Assembly (NCBI RefSeq): GCF_963668085.1
Contig: NZ_OY764059.1
Span: forward strand, 558,001-622,000
From: an uncultured Ilyobacter sp.
Lineage (GTDB): Bacteria; Fusobacteriota; Fusobacteriia; Fusobacteriales; Fusobacteriaceae
Direction: 5' to 3'
Length of the DNA stretch: 64,000 nucleotides
Shown here: positions 34,668 through 43,263 of the stretch, piece by piece
How positions within the stretch are numbered: position 1 is the first letter of the stretch
How the letters are laid out: each line of letters opens with the position of its first letter
Translations under genes and position numbers: made by a program
Notes under the pieces: generated by a model
The model's input: only the letters and a program-made list of their open reading frames with translations
Database searches by the model: none
What the model was told of the DNA's origin: nothing

Positions 34668-36257
34668 ATGAAAAGATATGATCTTATAGTAGTCGGTGCA
34701 GGACCTGCAGGACTTTCAGCTGCCATTGAAGCTGCAAAAAGAGGTCTCGAAGTAGCTGTTTTCGATGAAAACTCTAAGCCAGGTGGCCAACTATTTAAGC
34801 AAATACATAAATTTTTTGGATCCAAAGAACATAAAGCTAAAATAAGAGGTTTTAAAATCGGGGATGAACTCCTCGAAGCGGCCAGTGAGCTGGGTGTTAA
34901 AGTTGTGTTGAATGCAATTGTTATTGGGATTTATTCTGAAAAAGAGATAACAGTTAATATAGATGATGAAATAATACACTATAAAGCAGATTCAATAATA
35001 GTAGCTACAGGGGCATCTGAAAACATGGTTACATTTGACGGGTGGACACTTCCAGGTGTTATAGGTGCAGGAGCTGCACAGACAATGATGAATTTACACG
35101 GAGTGAAACCTGGTAAAAAAATACTAATGCTTGGGAGTGGTAATGTAGGCTTGGTTGTAAGTTATCAACTGTTACAAGCAGGATGTGAGGTAGTTGCAGT
35201 TGTAGATGCAGCACCAAAAATCGGTGGATATGGTGTTCATGCTGCAAAAATAGCACGTTGCGGTGTTCCTTTTTACCTGTCACATACAATTATCAAAGCA
35301 GAGGGTGATGACTGTATTAATGGAGTTGTGGTAGGAGAGGTTGACAGTAAATGGCAGATTGTAGAAGGAACGGAAAAACACTTTGATGTAGACACTATAT
35401 GTCTGGCTGTAGGTCTATCCCCTATATCTCAGCTGCTAAAAATGGCAGGTTGTGAAATGATTGAAGATCCTAAAAAAGGAGGATTGGTTCCTGTCTGTGA
35501 TAATTATGGTGCCACGTCACTTCCAGGGATATTTGTCGCAGGGGATGTATCAGGTATAGAGGAAGCCAGTTCTGCAATGATAGAGGGGAGAATAGCTGGA
35601 ATTGCAGCTGCCCATTCTTTAGGCTACATAGAAAAAGAAGAGTTAGTGAACGAATCCGAAGAGCTAGAAGCTTCTCTGATAAGCCTGCGTCAGGGAATGT
35701 TTGCCCCTGAAAATCGTGGAAAAGAACTTCATAAAACCGATGAAGGTTTTGACGTTTCAAAAAGTCTATTGAGAAAGGGGTATTTAACAGACGATGAAGT
35801 TACAAAATATCCCGGTGTCAAGTCGGTGAGTGGTGTGCATCCCATTATAGAGTGTTCTCAGAATATTCCGTGTAATCCTTGTCAGGATGCCTGCCCTAAA
35901 GGCTGCATAAAAATTGGATCTGATATTACGGCCCTACCTGCCTTTGATGAGTCGACAGAGTGTACAGGTTGTGGACTCTGTGTAGTATCGTGCTCAGGTC
36001 AGTCAATATTTCTCTTAGACGAGGACAGAGAGGAAGGTTATACCCATATCACAATGCCTTATGAGTTTTTACCACTTCCAGAAAAGGGAGACAAGGGTAA
36101 AGCATTAAATCGTAGCGGAAAAATAATTTGTGACGCTGAAGTCGTAGGTGTAAGAACATCAAAGAGCTTTGACCAGACCAGTCTGTTGACCATCAAGGTT
36201 ACAGATGATATGGGGATGAAAGCCCGTTTCTTCAAGAAACTGCAGGAGGTAAAGTAA
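34668..36257 (+). CDS. FAD/NAD(P)-binding oxidoreductase subunit with two [4Fe-4S] clusters
   Basis: A 529-residue subunit with the FAD loop VVGAGPAGLSAAIEAA near the start and a second nucleotide loop MLGSGNVGLVVSY. It resembles HcnB and the NADH-side subunit of multi-part proline dehydrogenases. The C-terminal part adds a ferredoxin-like module: Cys396, 402, 405 and 409 (with Cys413 nearby), then C432-x2-C435-x2-C438-x3-C442. This is suited to moving electrons to NAD+ or ferredoxin in an anaerobe. ATG 34668 is chosen over GTG 34662, which lies in the ribosome site GGATGGGGTGA. Confidence 0.87.
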   Translation: MKRYDLIVVGAGPAGLSAAIEAAKRGLEVAVFDENSKPGGQLFKQIHKFFGSKEHKAKIRGFKIGDELLEAASELGVKVVLNAIVIGIYSEKEITVNIDDEIIHYKADSIIVATGASENMVTFDGWTLPGVIGAGAAQTMMNLHGVKPGKKILMLGSGNVGLVVSYQLLQAGCEVVAVVDAAPKIGGYGVHAAKIARCGVPFYLSHTIIKAEGDDCINGVVVGEVDSKWQIVEGTEKHFDVDTICLAVGLSPISQLLKMAGCEMIEDPKKGGLVPVCDNYGATSLPGIFVAGDVSGIEEASSAMIEGRIAGIAAAHSLGYIEKEELVNESEELEASLISLRQGMFAPENRGKELHKTDEGFDVSKSLLRKGYLTDDEVTKYPGVKSVSGVHPIIECSQNIPCNPCQDACPKGCIKIGSDITALPAFDESTECTGCGLCVVSCSGQSIFLLDEDREEGYTHITMPYEFLPLPEKGDKGKALNRSGKIICDAEVVGVRTSKSFDQTSLLTIKVTDDMGMKARFFKKLQEVK

Positions 36258-36258
36258 T

Positions 36259-36582
36259 ATGAGTAAAATAAATGATCGTTCAAAAGATATAGGAAAATTT
36301 ATTCCTCAAGCTGATGATGATACGATAATCTGCAGATGTGAGGAAGTAACAAAGGGTGAAATTCGTCAAGCAATACATGCAGGGATGTTTACACTTCAAG
36401 AAGTACGTAAATATTTGAGAACTGGAATGGGGTTGTGCCAAGGTCAAACCTGCGGGAAACTTGTTAAAAGAATTATTTCCCAAGAATTGGGGGTTTCTCC
36501 TTTGGAATTGGAATCGTCTGTATCAAGAGCTCCAATGAGACCCATCGAAATGAAAGTTCTTGGGAACGAGAGGAAGGGATGA
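36259..36582 (+). CDS. BFD-like [2Fe-2S] subunit
   Basis: A 107-residue protein with the bacterioferritin-associated-ferredoxin-type [2Fe-2S] pattern: Cys25 and Cys27 (IICRCEEV) and Cys60 and Cys65 (GLCQGQTCG). Such modules occur as subunits or fused domains in proline dehydrogenase, HcnBC-like and sarcosine-oxidase-like complexes. The ATG comes one base after the upstream stop and the frame ends 4 bases before the next start, which shows tight coupling within the dehydrogenase operon. Confidence 0.88.
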   Translation: MSKINDRSKDIGKFIPQADDDTIICRCEEVTKGEIRQAIHAGMFTLQEVRKYLRTGMGLCQGQTCGKLVKRIISQELGVSPLELESSVSRAPMRPIEMKVLGNERKG

Positions 36583-36586
36583 GAAG

Positions 36587-37714
36587 ATGATAAATAAAGC
36601 AGATGTAATTATAATAGGAAGTGGAGTTATAGGAAATGCAACGGCATATAATCTTGCAAAAGCAGGGAAATCCGTTATTGTACTGGAAAAAGATGAAAGC
36701 ATCGGTGACGGGGGTTCTACACGTAACGGTGGAGGTGTGAGACAGTCTGGGCGTCATTCTGCCGAGCTTCCACTGGCAATGTACGGTGTAAAAAATCTTT
36801 GGCCAAACCTTTCTGAGGAATTAGGGGTTGAAGTTGAGTATTATCAAGAGGGGAATCTTCGGTTGGGGAAGACTGAAGAACATCTGAAAATATTACAGGG
36901 TATAGTTGATAGAAGTAAAGCCTTAGGTTTGGATCTAAAAATGGTAGAAGGAGACGAGGCCAGAGAAATATGTCCTTACCTCTCTGATGAAGTTATAGGG
37001 GCGAGCTGGTGTCCTACAGATGGCCACGCCAACCCTATGCTGGTCACTTTGGGATATTATAAAAAAGCCCGTGAGCTCGGTGCCCGTTTTATCACAGGGG
37101 AAGAAGTTGTCGAGATAAAGAAAATTAAAGGTAAAGCCCGGCAGGTAGTGACAAAGGAAAATATTTATGAAGGGGATAAAATCATCCTTGCAGCAGGATA
37201 TGGAAGCCGTAAAATTGCAGAAACAGTAGGTGTAGATGTACCGATGAATCCTCTTTTAATGGAAGTACTGGTCACAGAAGCACAATCTCCGATGTTTTAT
37301 CAGATGCTGGGAACAGCAGAAGCGGATTTTTATGGACACCAAAGTACCCACGGTTCCTTTGTTTTTGGAGGAACTTCAGGACATGAAGCCTTTAACAAAG
37401 ATGGTGGAATCCATGCTACTAACAGTAAAACAGCATCGGCAGTCTGCAGAGGGATCATGAAGTATTTTCCTGATTTAGGTGATCTTAAGATCATCCGTAC
37501 ATGGGCCGGACATCTAGATTATTGTGTAGACGGTATCCCTGTAATCAGTCATGTGGAGGAAGTACCAGGGCTTATTGTTGCATGTGCTTTTTCAGGCCAT
37601 GGGTTTGGTATAGCACCTACAGTGGGAATGCTGCTTAGTGAAATGGCTATGGATAAAGAGACAACACTGGATGTGACTCCGTTCAGATATGACAGATTTA
37701 AAGCTAAAATATAG
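36587..37714 (+). CDS. DadA/HcnC-like FAD-dependent amino-acid or amine dehydrogenase subunit
   Basis: A 375-residue FAD protein of the glycine oxidase/DadA fold with the loop IIGSGVIGNATAYNLAKAG near residue 9 and the FAD contact GGSTRNGGGVRQSGRH. The C-terminal GHGFGIAPTVG closes the FAD site. This should be the catalytic subunit that oxidises a C-N bond (amino acid, N-substituted amino acid or opine) to an imine, passing electrons to the Fe-S subunits. The substrate is unknown. ATG 36587 is chosen over the start at 36560, which overlaps the previous gene. Confidence 0.87.
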   Translation: MINKADVIIIGSGVIGNATAYNLAKAGKSVIVLEKDESIGDGGSTRNGGGVRQSGRHSAELPLAMYGVKNLWPNLSEELGVEVEYYQEGNLRLGKTEEHLKILQGIVDRSKALGLDLKMVEGDEAREICPYLSDEVIGASWCPTDGHANPMLVTLGYYKKARELGARFITGEEVVEIKKIKGKARQVVTKENIYEGDKIILAAGYGSRKIAETVGVDVPMNPLLMEVLVTEAQSPMFYQMLGTAEADFYGHQSTHGSFVFGGTSGHEAFNKDGGIHATNSKTASAVCRGIMKYFPDLGDLKIIRTWAGHLDYCVDGIPVISHVEEVPGLIVACAFSGHGFGIAPTVGMLLSEMAMDKETTLDVTPFRYDRFKAKI

Positions 37715-37748
37715 AGGGTTAAAATTATAAATTTTGGAGGAAAAACTA

Positions 37749-38141
37749 ATGGAAATGACTAGAACAAATTATTCTTCAGGTGCGCCTTTAGAAGAAAAAG
37801 CAGGATATTCGAGAATGGTGACAGTTGGTCCTTTTATATATTTAGGAGGGACAACTTCTGTAAAATCAGACGGGATAGTACACGGTGAAAATGATCCTTA
37901 TGAGCAGGCAAAATTTATTTTTGATAAATTATTGAAAATTATGGAAAAAGCAGATGCCGGAGCTGAAAATGTCGTAAAAGTAAAAGCCTATGTTACAGAT
38001 ATGAGTTTTGCTTCTGAGATCGCAAGAGCATATTCTGAATATTTCAAAGAAGTAAAACCTCTATTTACAATGGTTGGTACAACTATGCTTAACCGTCCAA
38101 CTCAGTTAGTTGAGATTGAAATGGATGCAATAAAATATTAA
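37749..38141 (+). CDS. RidA-family enamine/imine deaminase
   Basis: A 130-residue protein of the RidA/YjgF family, which hydrolyses reactive enamines and imines to ketoacids and ammonia. The conserved arginine is in LNRPTQLVEIEM, and the segments VGPFIYLGGT and VVKVKAYVTDM match. It lies 34 bases after the dehydrogenase gene and directly before a terminator. Its presence fits a dehydrogenase that releases imines. ATG 37749 follows GGAGG (37736-37740); TTG 37734 overlaps that site. Confidence 0.9.
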   Translation: MEMTRTNYSSGAPLEEKAGYSRMVTVGPFIYLGGTTSVKSDGIVHGENDPYEQAKFIFDKLLKIMEKADAGAENVVKVKAYVTDMSFASEIARAYSEYFKEVKPLFTMVGTTMLNRPTQLVEIEMDAIKY

Positions 38142-38173
38142 TTCACATAAATAAAGTAATTAATTGAAAAAGG

Positions 38174-38204
38174 AAAAACCGGGCCTAATTAGGCTCGGTT
38201 TTTT
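38174..38204 (+). terminator. Terminator after the RidA gene
   Basis: AAAAACCGGGCCT and AGGCTCGGTTTTTT form a stem (one mismatch) around AATT, followed by T-runs. Confidence 0.85.
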
Positions 38205-38275
38205 ACTGGATAATTGTAGTAATAACAGAACAATACAGCCTTCAGGCTATATTTTAATATGTAGGAGGAGAAAAG

Positions 38276-39424
38276 ATGAATTTTATTTTTGATATACCAG
38301 CAACTGTATTTTTTGGAGATAATAAAATAGTAGAAACAGGTAACTTATTAAAAGGTTTTGGTACAACTAAAACGATGATTGTTTGTGATAAAGCTATGTT
38401 AGACTTAGGGTTTGTAGATAAGGCTATTAGTTCGCTTGAAGAAGAAAATATAGAATATGTTATTTTTGATTCAGTTATGCCAAACCCCACAGATGTATTG
38501 ATGCATGAAGGTGCTAAAATTGCTGAAGAAAAAAATATTAATTCCTTTGTTGCAATTGGTGGTGGAAGTGTTATGGACAGTGCCAAAGCTATTAATATTT
38601 TACTTACTAATAAAGGTAAGATAGCTGATTATGAAGGGATAAACAAAGTTGCAATACCTACACTGCCGTTGATTATGATTCCGACAACATCAGGGACTGC
38701 CAGTGAAGTGACCTCTGTGAGTGTTGTGACAGACACAAAACGTCACAAGAAAATGGTCATTGCCGGTCAATTTGTCGGTGGGAATATAGCACTATGTGAT
38801 CCAAGTTTAACTATGAAACTGCCAAAAGGCATAACTGCTTCTACCGGTATGGATGCATTAACCCATGCAATAGAGGCTTATGTTTCCAAGTGGGCCTCAC
38901 CTGTGACAGATGCCATTGCATTGAAATCAATAAAATTGATAATGGAGAGCCTTGAAGAAGCTGTTCTTAAAAGTAGTAAAATATCTAGAGAGAAAATGAT
39001 GTTAGGTAGTGTTACAGCAGGAATGGCTTTTAACTCTGCATTGTTAGGGTTAGTACATTCTCTGGCTCATCCGCTTAGTGCTCATTATGATACCCCTCAT
39101 GGGGTAGCCAATGCTATTTTTCTACCTTATATAGTTGAGTATAATATTGAAACCTTCGGAGACAAGCTTAAGCCTTTGGCTGAATCCATGGGTATTGAAA
39201 TTGGTGGACTTGATAAGAAAACACTGGCTGACTCGGTTGTAAATAAGCTGATAGACTTATCAGAGGCCATAAATATTCCAAAGCTCAAATCATTAATTAT
39301 TCCAAAAGAAGATTTTAAAATGCTTGCAGAAGAAGCAATGCTTGAAATGAGTACGATGACTAATCCTAAGGAAACAAATGTTGATGATTTGATTATGATA
39401 ATTGAAAAAGCATACTTGAGATAA
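38276..39424 (+). CDS. Iron-containing (group III) alcohol dehydrogenase
   Basis: A 382-residue NAD(P)-dependent alcohol dehydrogenase of the Fe-ADH type. The nucleotide motif GGGSVMDSAK is present, as are the metal ligands in GMDALTHAIEAY and LVHSLAHPLSAHYDTPHG. It reduces aldehydes or ketones or works in reverse. It stands after a terminator and has a GGAGG before ATG 38276, so it may be separately transcribed. In context it could handle an aldehyde made by the upstream dehydrogenase, or recycle NADH; this is inference. Confidence 0.92.
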   Translation: MNFIFDIPATVFFGDNKIVETGNLLKGFGTTKTMIVCDKAMLDLGFVDKAISSLEEENIEYVIFDSVMPNPTDVLMHEGAKIAEEKNINSFVAIGGGSVMDSAKAINILLTNKGKIADYEGINKVAIPTLPLIMIPTTSGTASEVTSVSVVTDTKRHKKMVIAGQFVGGNIALCDPSLTMKLPKGITASTGMDALTHAIEAYVSKWASPVTDAIALKSIKLIMESLEEAVLKSSKISREKMMLGSVTAGMAFNSALLGLVHSLAHPLSAHYDTPHGVANAIFLPYIVEYNIETFGDKLKPLAESMGIEIGGLDKKTLADSVVNKLIDLSEAINIPKLKSLIIPKEDFKMLAEEAMLEMSTMTNPKETNVDDLIMIIEKAYLR

Positions 39425-39731
39425 AAAGATACAATAATAAGTATGGGAAATTTTATTTTCTATTTTTTAATTGTGCAAAAATATTTTAGATTACAATTCC
39501 CATAGAATAACCCCTAAAAAATAAACTTAAAAAGATCTAGAATCCTAAATATCTATTCTAAATATATTAGAAGTACTCATGAAAACATATTATTAAGATT
39601 ATACTAAGATCGTTCAGGACGAATCAGTAGATATAAATATTGATAAAATAATGATATAATAAAATATGAGCTCGGAAGGATTTTGAATATTATATCCTTA
39701 TAGTATTGTAAGATTAAAAAAAGGGGAAATT
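39425..39731. other. AT-rich intergenic stretch before the PucR-type regulator
   Basis: About 300 bases without a supported gene. A TATAAT-like hexamer sits at 39655-39660, but no convincing -35 at a normal distance was found. No repeat or palindrome stands out. Confidence 0.5.
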
Positions 39732-40910
39732 ATGGCTATAAAATTAAGTGAATTATATAAATCTACTAGCAGAAAAAATATGAAATTAATTGCCGGTAAA
39801 AATGGTATTAATAATATTGTTACCTGGGCACATATGATTGAAAGTATTGAAACATCAATTTTCTTGGATGGTAAGGAGTTGGCTTTTATAACTGGTATTG
39901 CTCTAGAAAAAGTTGATATAGAGGAGAAATTATATGAGCTAGTTGAGCATACTTATAAACATAAGGCCAGCGGTATAGTTATAAATACAGGTCCATATAT
40001 TGAAAAAATACCAGAGGATGTTATACAATTCTGCAATGAGAATAATTTTCCACTTTTTGAAGTTCCCTGGCATACCCATTTGGCTAATCTTATGAAAGAT
40101 TTTTGCTATCAAATAACTCTATCAGATAGAACTAGTCTTGAATTATCAAGTGCTCTAAATAACGCTATCTTTTTTCCAAGTCAACATGAACTCTATATTC
40201 CCTATTTAGAAAGCAAAGGTTTTAGAACTATATGGCCATATTGCGTGGTTCTTATAGAAATATTTGAGCAAGACGGAATAACAGCAGTTAGCAATAAAAA
40301 GAGAATTAAACTTTTAAGGTTAATAGAAAATATTTTGTACTCCTACGAAAGAACTATCATTTATGATGTGGATGCTAAGATTACTCTTGCTTTCGCCAAC
40401 TATACTCAAGAAGAAATAAAAAATATACTTGATGAAATAAAAAAAAGATGTATGGAAATATTGAAAAAAGATGAAAAAATATATTTATGTGTTGGAGAAA
40501 ATACTAAAAATATCCAATGTATTGCAAAAAGTGCTCGGCAAGCAATGGATGTATTGAAGATCCAAAGAAAAAAAGAAATTAATGATGAGGTTAGTATGTA
40601 TAGTGATTTGGGTGCGTACAAACTGCTATTGGCAATAGAAGATAAAGAAATTATAAAAAAATACTTCCAAGAAACAATAGAGGAACTTGTTAAAAACGAT
40701 GAACTAAAGGGGACAGATTATTTAACAATATTAGAGAGTTATCTTAGAAATAGCGGAAGCATCAAAGCAGTTTCTGAAGAACTTTTTTATCATAAAAATA
40801 CCGTATGTTACAAATTGTCCAAAATTGAGGGGATCCTAGGCTGTAATTTATCCTACCTTGATAATAGAATGACTTATAGATTAGCTCTAATGATAATGGA
40901 TATAATTTAA
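39732..40910 (+). CDS. PucR/CdaR-family transcriptional regulator
   Basis: A 392-residue regulator with an N-terminal PucR domain (KLSELYKSTSRKNMKLIAGKNG, then FLDGKELAFITG), a central CdaR-type region and a C-terminal PucR helix-turn-helix (YLRNSGSIKAVSEELFYHKNTV and following CYKLSKIE). Relatives activate purine, proline, GABA or sugar-acid catabolism on sensing the substrate. It lies next to the amine/opine cluster and probably controls it. Ribosome site AAAGGGGA precedes ATG 39732; a terminator follows. Confidence 0.87.
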   Translation: MAIKLSELYKSTSRKNMKLIAGKNGINNIVTWAHMIESIETSIFLDGKELAFITGIALEKVDIEEKLYELVEHTYKHKASGIVINTGPYIEKIPEDVIQFCNENNFPLFEVPWHTHLANLMKDFCYQITLSDRTSLELSSALNNAIFFPSQHELYIPYLESKGFRTIWPYCVVLIEIFEQDGITAVSNKKRIKLLRLIENILYSYERTIIYDVDAKITLAFANYTQEEIKNILDEIKKRCMEILKKDEKIYLCVGENTKNIQCIAKSARQAMDVLKIQRKKEINDEVSMYSDLGAYKLLLAIEDKEIIKKYFQETIEELVKNDELKGTDYLTILESYLRNSGSIKAVSEELFYHKNTVCYKLSKIEGILGCNLSYLDNRMTYRLALMIMDII

Positions 40911-40920
40911 AAAATATTTT

Positions 40921-40945
40921 AGGACCTCCCGGCGGAGGTCCTTTT
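40921..40945 (+). terminator. Terminator of the PucR-type gene
   Basis: AGGACCTCC (40921-40929) and GGAGGTCCT (40934-40942) form a perfect stem followed by TTTTG. Confidence 0.85.
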
Positions 40946-41039
40946 GTAATGTTAATCTATTCAATGATAACGTGTAAAATTCTATATAAAAATTCATTTT
41001 TTATGATATGATATAAAAAAAATAGGCAGGTAATAATTT

Positions 41040-41771
41040 ATGATTGATAGAAATTCAAGAACACCTATATATGTCCAAATAGAAAAATATTTTTTAGAAC
41101 TAATTCAAAAAAATAAAATAAAAGTCGGAGAGCAGTTTCCATCTGAGACTGTTTTGTCAAAAGAACTAGGTGTAAGCAGAATGACAATAAGACAGGCAAT
41201 CAATAGTCTTGTTATAAATGGTTATCTCGTTAGAAGTAGAGGGAAAGGGACTTTCGTTAAAGAAAGAGATACTAAAAAAATAGAGTTACCGTTGGATAAA
41301 CTTCGAAATTTTTCAAAAGAAGTGCAAAAATCTGGGAAAAAACCTGTAAATATAGTTGTGGTCTTTAAGCTGACAGAAGCCCCTTTAAATATTGCTAAAA
41401 TTTTAAAGATAGCAGATGGGGAAAAAGTTTTTTATATGGAAAGACTTAGGTGTTTGGGCGATGTACCAGCAGTATTAGAACAGACATATATGCGTAACGA
41501 TCTTTTTGGTGATCTTACAGAGGAAGTCATACTTTCTTCTAAGCATAAATATATTCAAGAAAAGGGCTATAAGATAAAAGAAAGCAAGAGAGAAATCATG
41601 GCCGAAATACCACTGGAAAATGTAGCAAGCCTTTTGAAATTAAATAGAAATGAGCCTGTTCTCAAGGCTAAGTCCATAACTTTTTTAGCCGATGGAACCC
41701 CTTTTGAATACTCGGAAATAAGCTATAATCAAAAAAAATATAAGTTTACTCTGATAGCAGAATACGATTAA
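41040..41771 (+). CDS. GntR/HutC-family regulator (UTRA) of the alpha-glucoside operon
   Basis: A 243-residue repressor with an N-terminal GntR winged helix (PSETVLSKELGVSRMTIRQAI, around residues 38-58) and a C-terminal UTRA ligand domain (YMERLRCLGDVPAVLEQTYM and FEYSEISYN at the end). UTRA domains in sugar regulators often bind sugar phosphates. The gene precedes the GH4/PTS operon, whose promoter carries a perfect TTGTCTAGACAA palindrome, the likely binding site. ATG 41040 with GGCAGG upstream. Confidence 0.9.
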   Translation: MIDRNSRTPIYVQIEKYFLELIQKNKIKVGEQFPSETVLSKELGVSRMTIRQAINSLVINGYLVRSRGKGTFVKERDTKKIELPLDKLRNFSKEVQKSGKKPVNIVVVFKLTEAPLNIAKILKIADGEKVFYMERLRCLGDVPAVLEQTYMRNDLFGDLTEEVILSSKHKYIQEKGYKIKESKREIMAEIPLENVASLLKLNRNEPVLKAKSITFLADGTPFEYSEISYNQKKYKFTLIAEYD

Positions 41772-41806
41772 AAAATACAATTCTTGTTCTAAAAAAAAAC
41801 TTTATG

Positions 41807-41852
41807 TTGACAGAATTGTTTTTTTTAACTATACTTGAATTGTCTAGACAAT
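41807..41852 (+). promoter_or_regulatory. Promoter and operator of the alpha-glucoside PTS operon
   Basis: TTGACA (41807-41812) and TATACT (41830-41835) are 17 bases apart. The perfect palindrome ATTGTCTAGACAAT (41839-41852) covers the expected start of transcription, with another half-site TAGACAAT directly after it (41854-41861). This is a typical arrangement for GntR-type repression. Confidence 0.85.
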
Positions 41853-41904
41853 TAGACAATCAAGGAATTTGTAAAATTTATAATATACTTTTAAGAGGAG
41901 TGGA

Positions 41905-43239
41905 ATGATAATGATGGAGAAGAGATTTAATATTGTGTTGGTCGGTGGAGGATCTACATGGACTCCAGGAATTTTAAAGGCGATTTGTAAAAAGCAGAAA
42001 GATTTTCCATTAGCGAGTATAGTATTATATGACGTTGACGGAGAAAGGCAAGAAGTTATTGGAAAGTTTGGAGAAATTCTTTTTAGAGAGGAGTATCCAG
42101 AAGCAAAATTTATTTATACAACGGATAAAAAGGTAGCTTTCACAGATATGGATTTTGTATTCTGCCAAATGAGGACTGGCGGATATCCAATGAGAGAACT
42201 AGATGAAAAGATACCATTAAGCGAGGGTGTTATTGGTCAAGAAACTTGTGGTCCAGGGGGATTTGCATATGGTATGAGATCAATAAGAGATATGATAGAA
42301 TTAGTTAATGACGTAAGAGAAATGTCTCCCGATGCTTGGATACTAAACTATACAAATCCTGCCGCTATAGTAGCAGATGCTTTAAACAGGGTATTCCCTG
42401 ATGATAAAAAAATTCTCAACATCTGTGATCAGCCAGTAAATCTTCTAAGGTCATATGGAAGGTTGCTAGATATGGATCCAAATGAATTTGAACCTGTGTA
42501 TTTTGGGCTTAATCACTTTGGATGGTTTACTCATCTGTATAATAAGGATGGTGTAGACATGGCACCTAAGTTAAAGGAGATAATTACGACAGGTGGATTT
42601 ATTCCTGTAGATGCAGAACAGAGGGACCAATCTTGGCTTGATACTTATGCTATGGTTAGAGATATGTTGGTAGACTTCCCAGAATATCTACCGAATACCT
42701 ATCTTCAATATTATCTCTATCCTGATTATAAAGCAAATAAGTTAGATCCTAATTATACAAGAGCCAATGAGGTAATGAACGGAAGGGAAAAGAGAGTGTT
42801 CCAGGAGTGTAGGGATGCTGTGAATGCCGGAACAACAAAACTTTCTGATGTAGTTCATAATGATGCTCATGGTGATATGATTGTTGAAGTAGCTGAGGCT
42901 ATTGCATTTAATAAAAATAAAACATACATTGTTATTATTCAAAATAATGGACTTGTTGAAAATGTTCCTAACGATGCCATGGTAGAAGTAGCTGCGTCAC
43001 TAGGGATAAACGGTCCCAAACCTTACGGTGTTGGAAAAGTAGATACTTTTTATAAGGCTATGATAGAAAATCAATTTGCATATGAGAGGCTAACTGTAGA
43101 GGCTTACTTTGAAGGATCATACAATAAGGCACTGAAAGCACTTACGCTAAACAGAACTGTTGTTGATGCAAAAAAAGGAAGGAAAATATTGGATAAACTT
43201 ATTGATGCCAACAAGGATTATTGGCCTAAATTAGTGTAG
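41905..43239 (+). CDS. GH4 6-phospho-alpha-glucosidase (maltose-6-phosphate glucosidase type)
   Basis: A 444-residue glycoside hydrolase of family 4, which cleaves phosphorylated disaccharides through an NAD+ and Mn2+ dependent redox mechanism. The NAD site is VLVGGGSTWTPG near residue 11; metal ligands are Cys174 (NICDQP) and His204 (GLNHFGW). It resembles Fusobacterium mortiferum MalH and B. subtilis GlvA along its length. ATG 41905, 41911 and 41914 are all in frame after GAGGAG (41895-41900); 41911 has good spacing too. It works on the phospho-sugar delivered by the EIICB transporter next to it. Confidence 0.93.
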   Translation: MIMMEKRFNIVLVGGGSTWTPGILKAICKKQKDFPLASIVLYDVDGERQEVIGKFGEILFREEYPEAKFIYTTDKKVAFTDMDFVFCQMRTGGYPMRELDEKIPLSEGVIGQETCGPGGFAYGMRSIRDMIELVNDVREMSPDAWILNYTNPAAIVADALNRVFPDDKKILNICDQPVNLLRSYGRLLDMDPNEFEPVYFGLNHFGWFTHLYNKDGVDMAPKLKEIITTGGFIPVDAEQRDQSWLDTYAMVRDMLVDFPEYLPNTYLQYYLYPDYKANKLDPNYTRANEVMNGREKRVFQECRDAVNAGTTKLSDVVHNDAHGDMIVEVAEAIAFNKNKTYIVIIQNNGLVENVPNDAMVEVAASLGINGPKPYGVGKVDTFYKAMIENQFAYERLTVEAYFEGSYNKALKALTLNRTVVDAKKGRKILDKLIDANKDYWPKLV

Positions 43240-43263
43240 AATAATTTGAAATAGGGGTGAATT

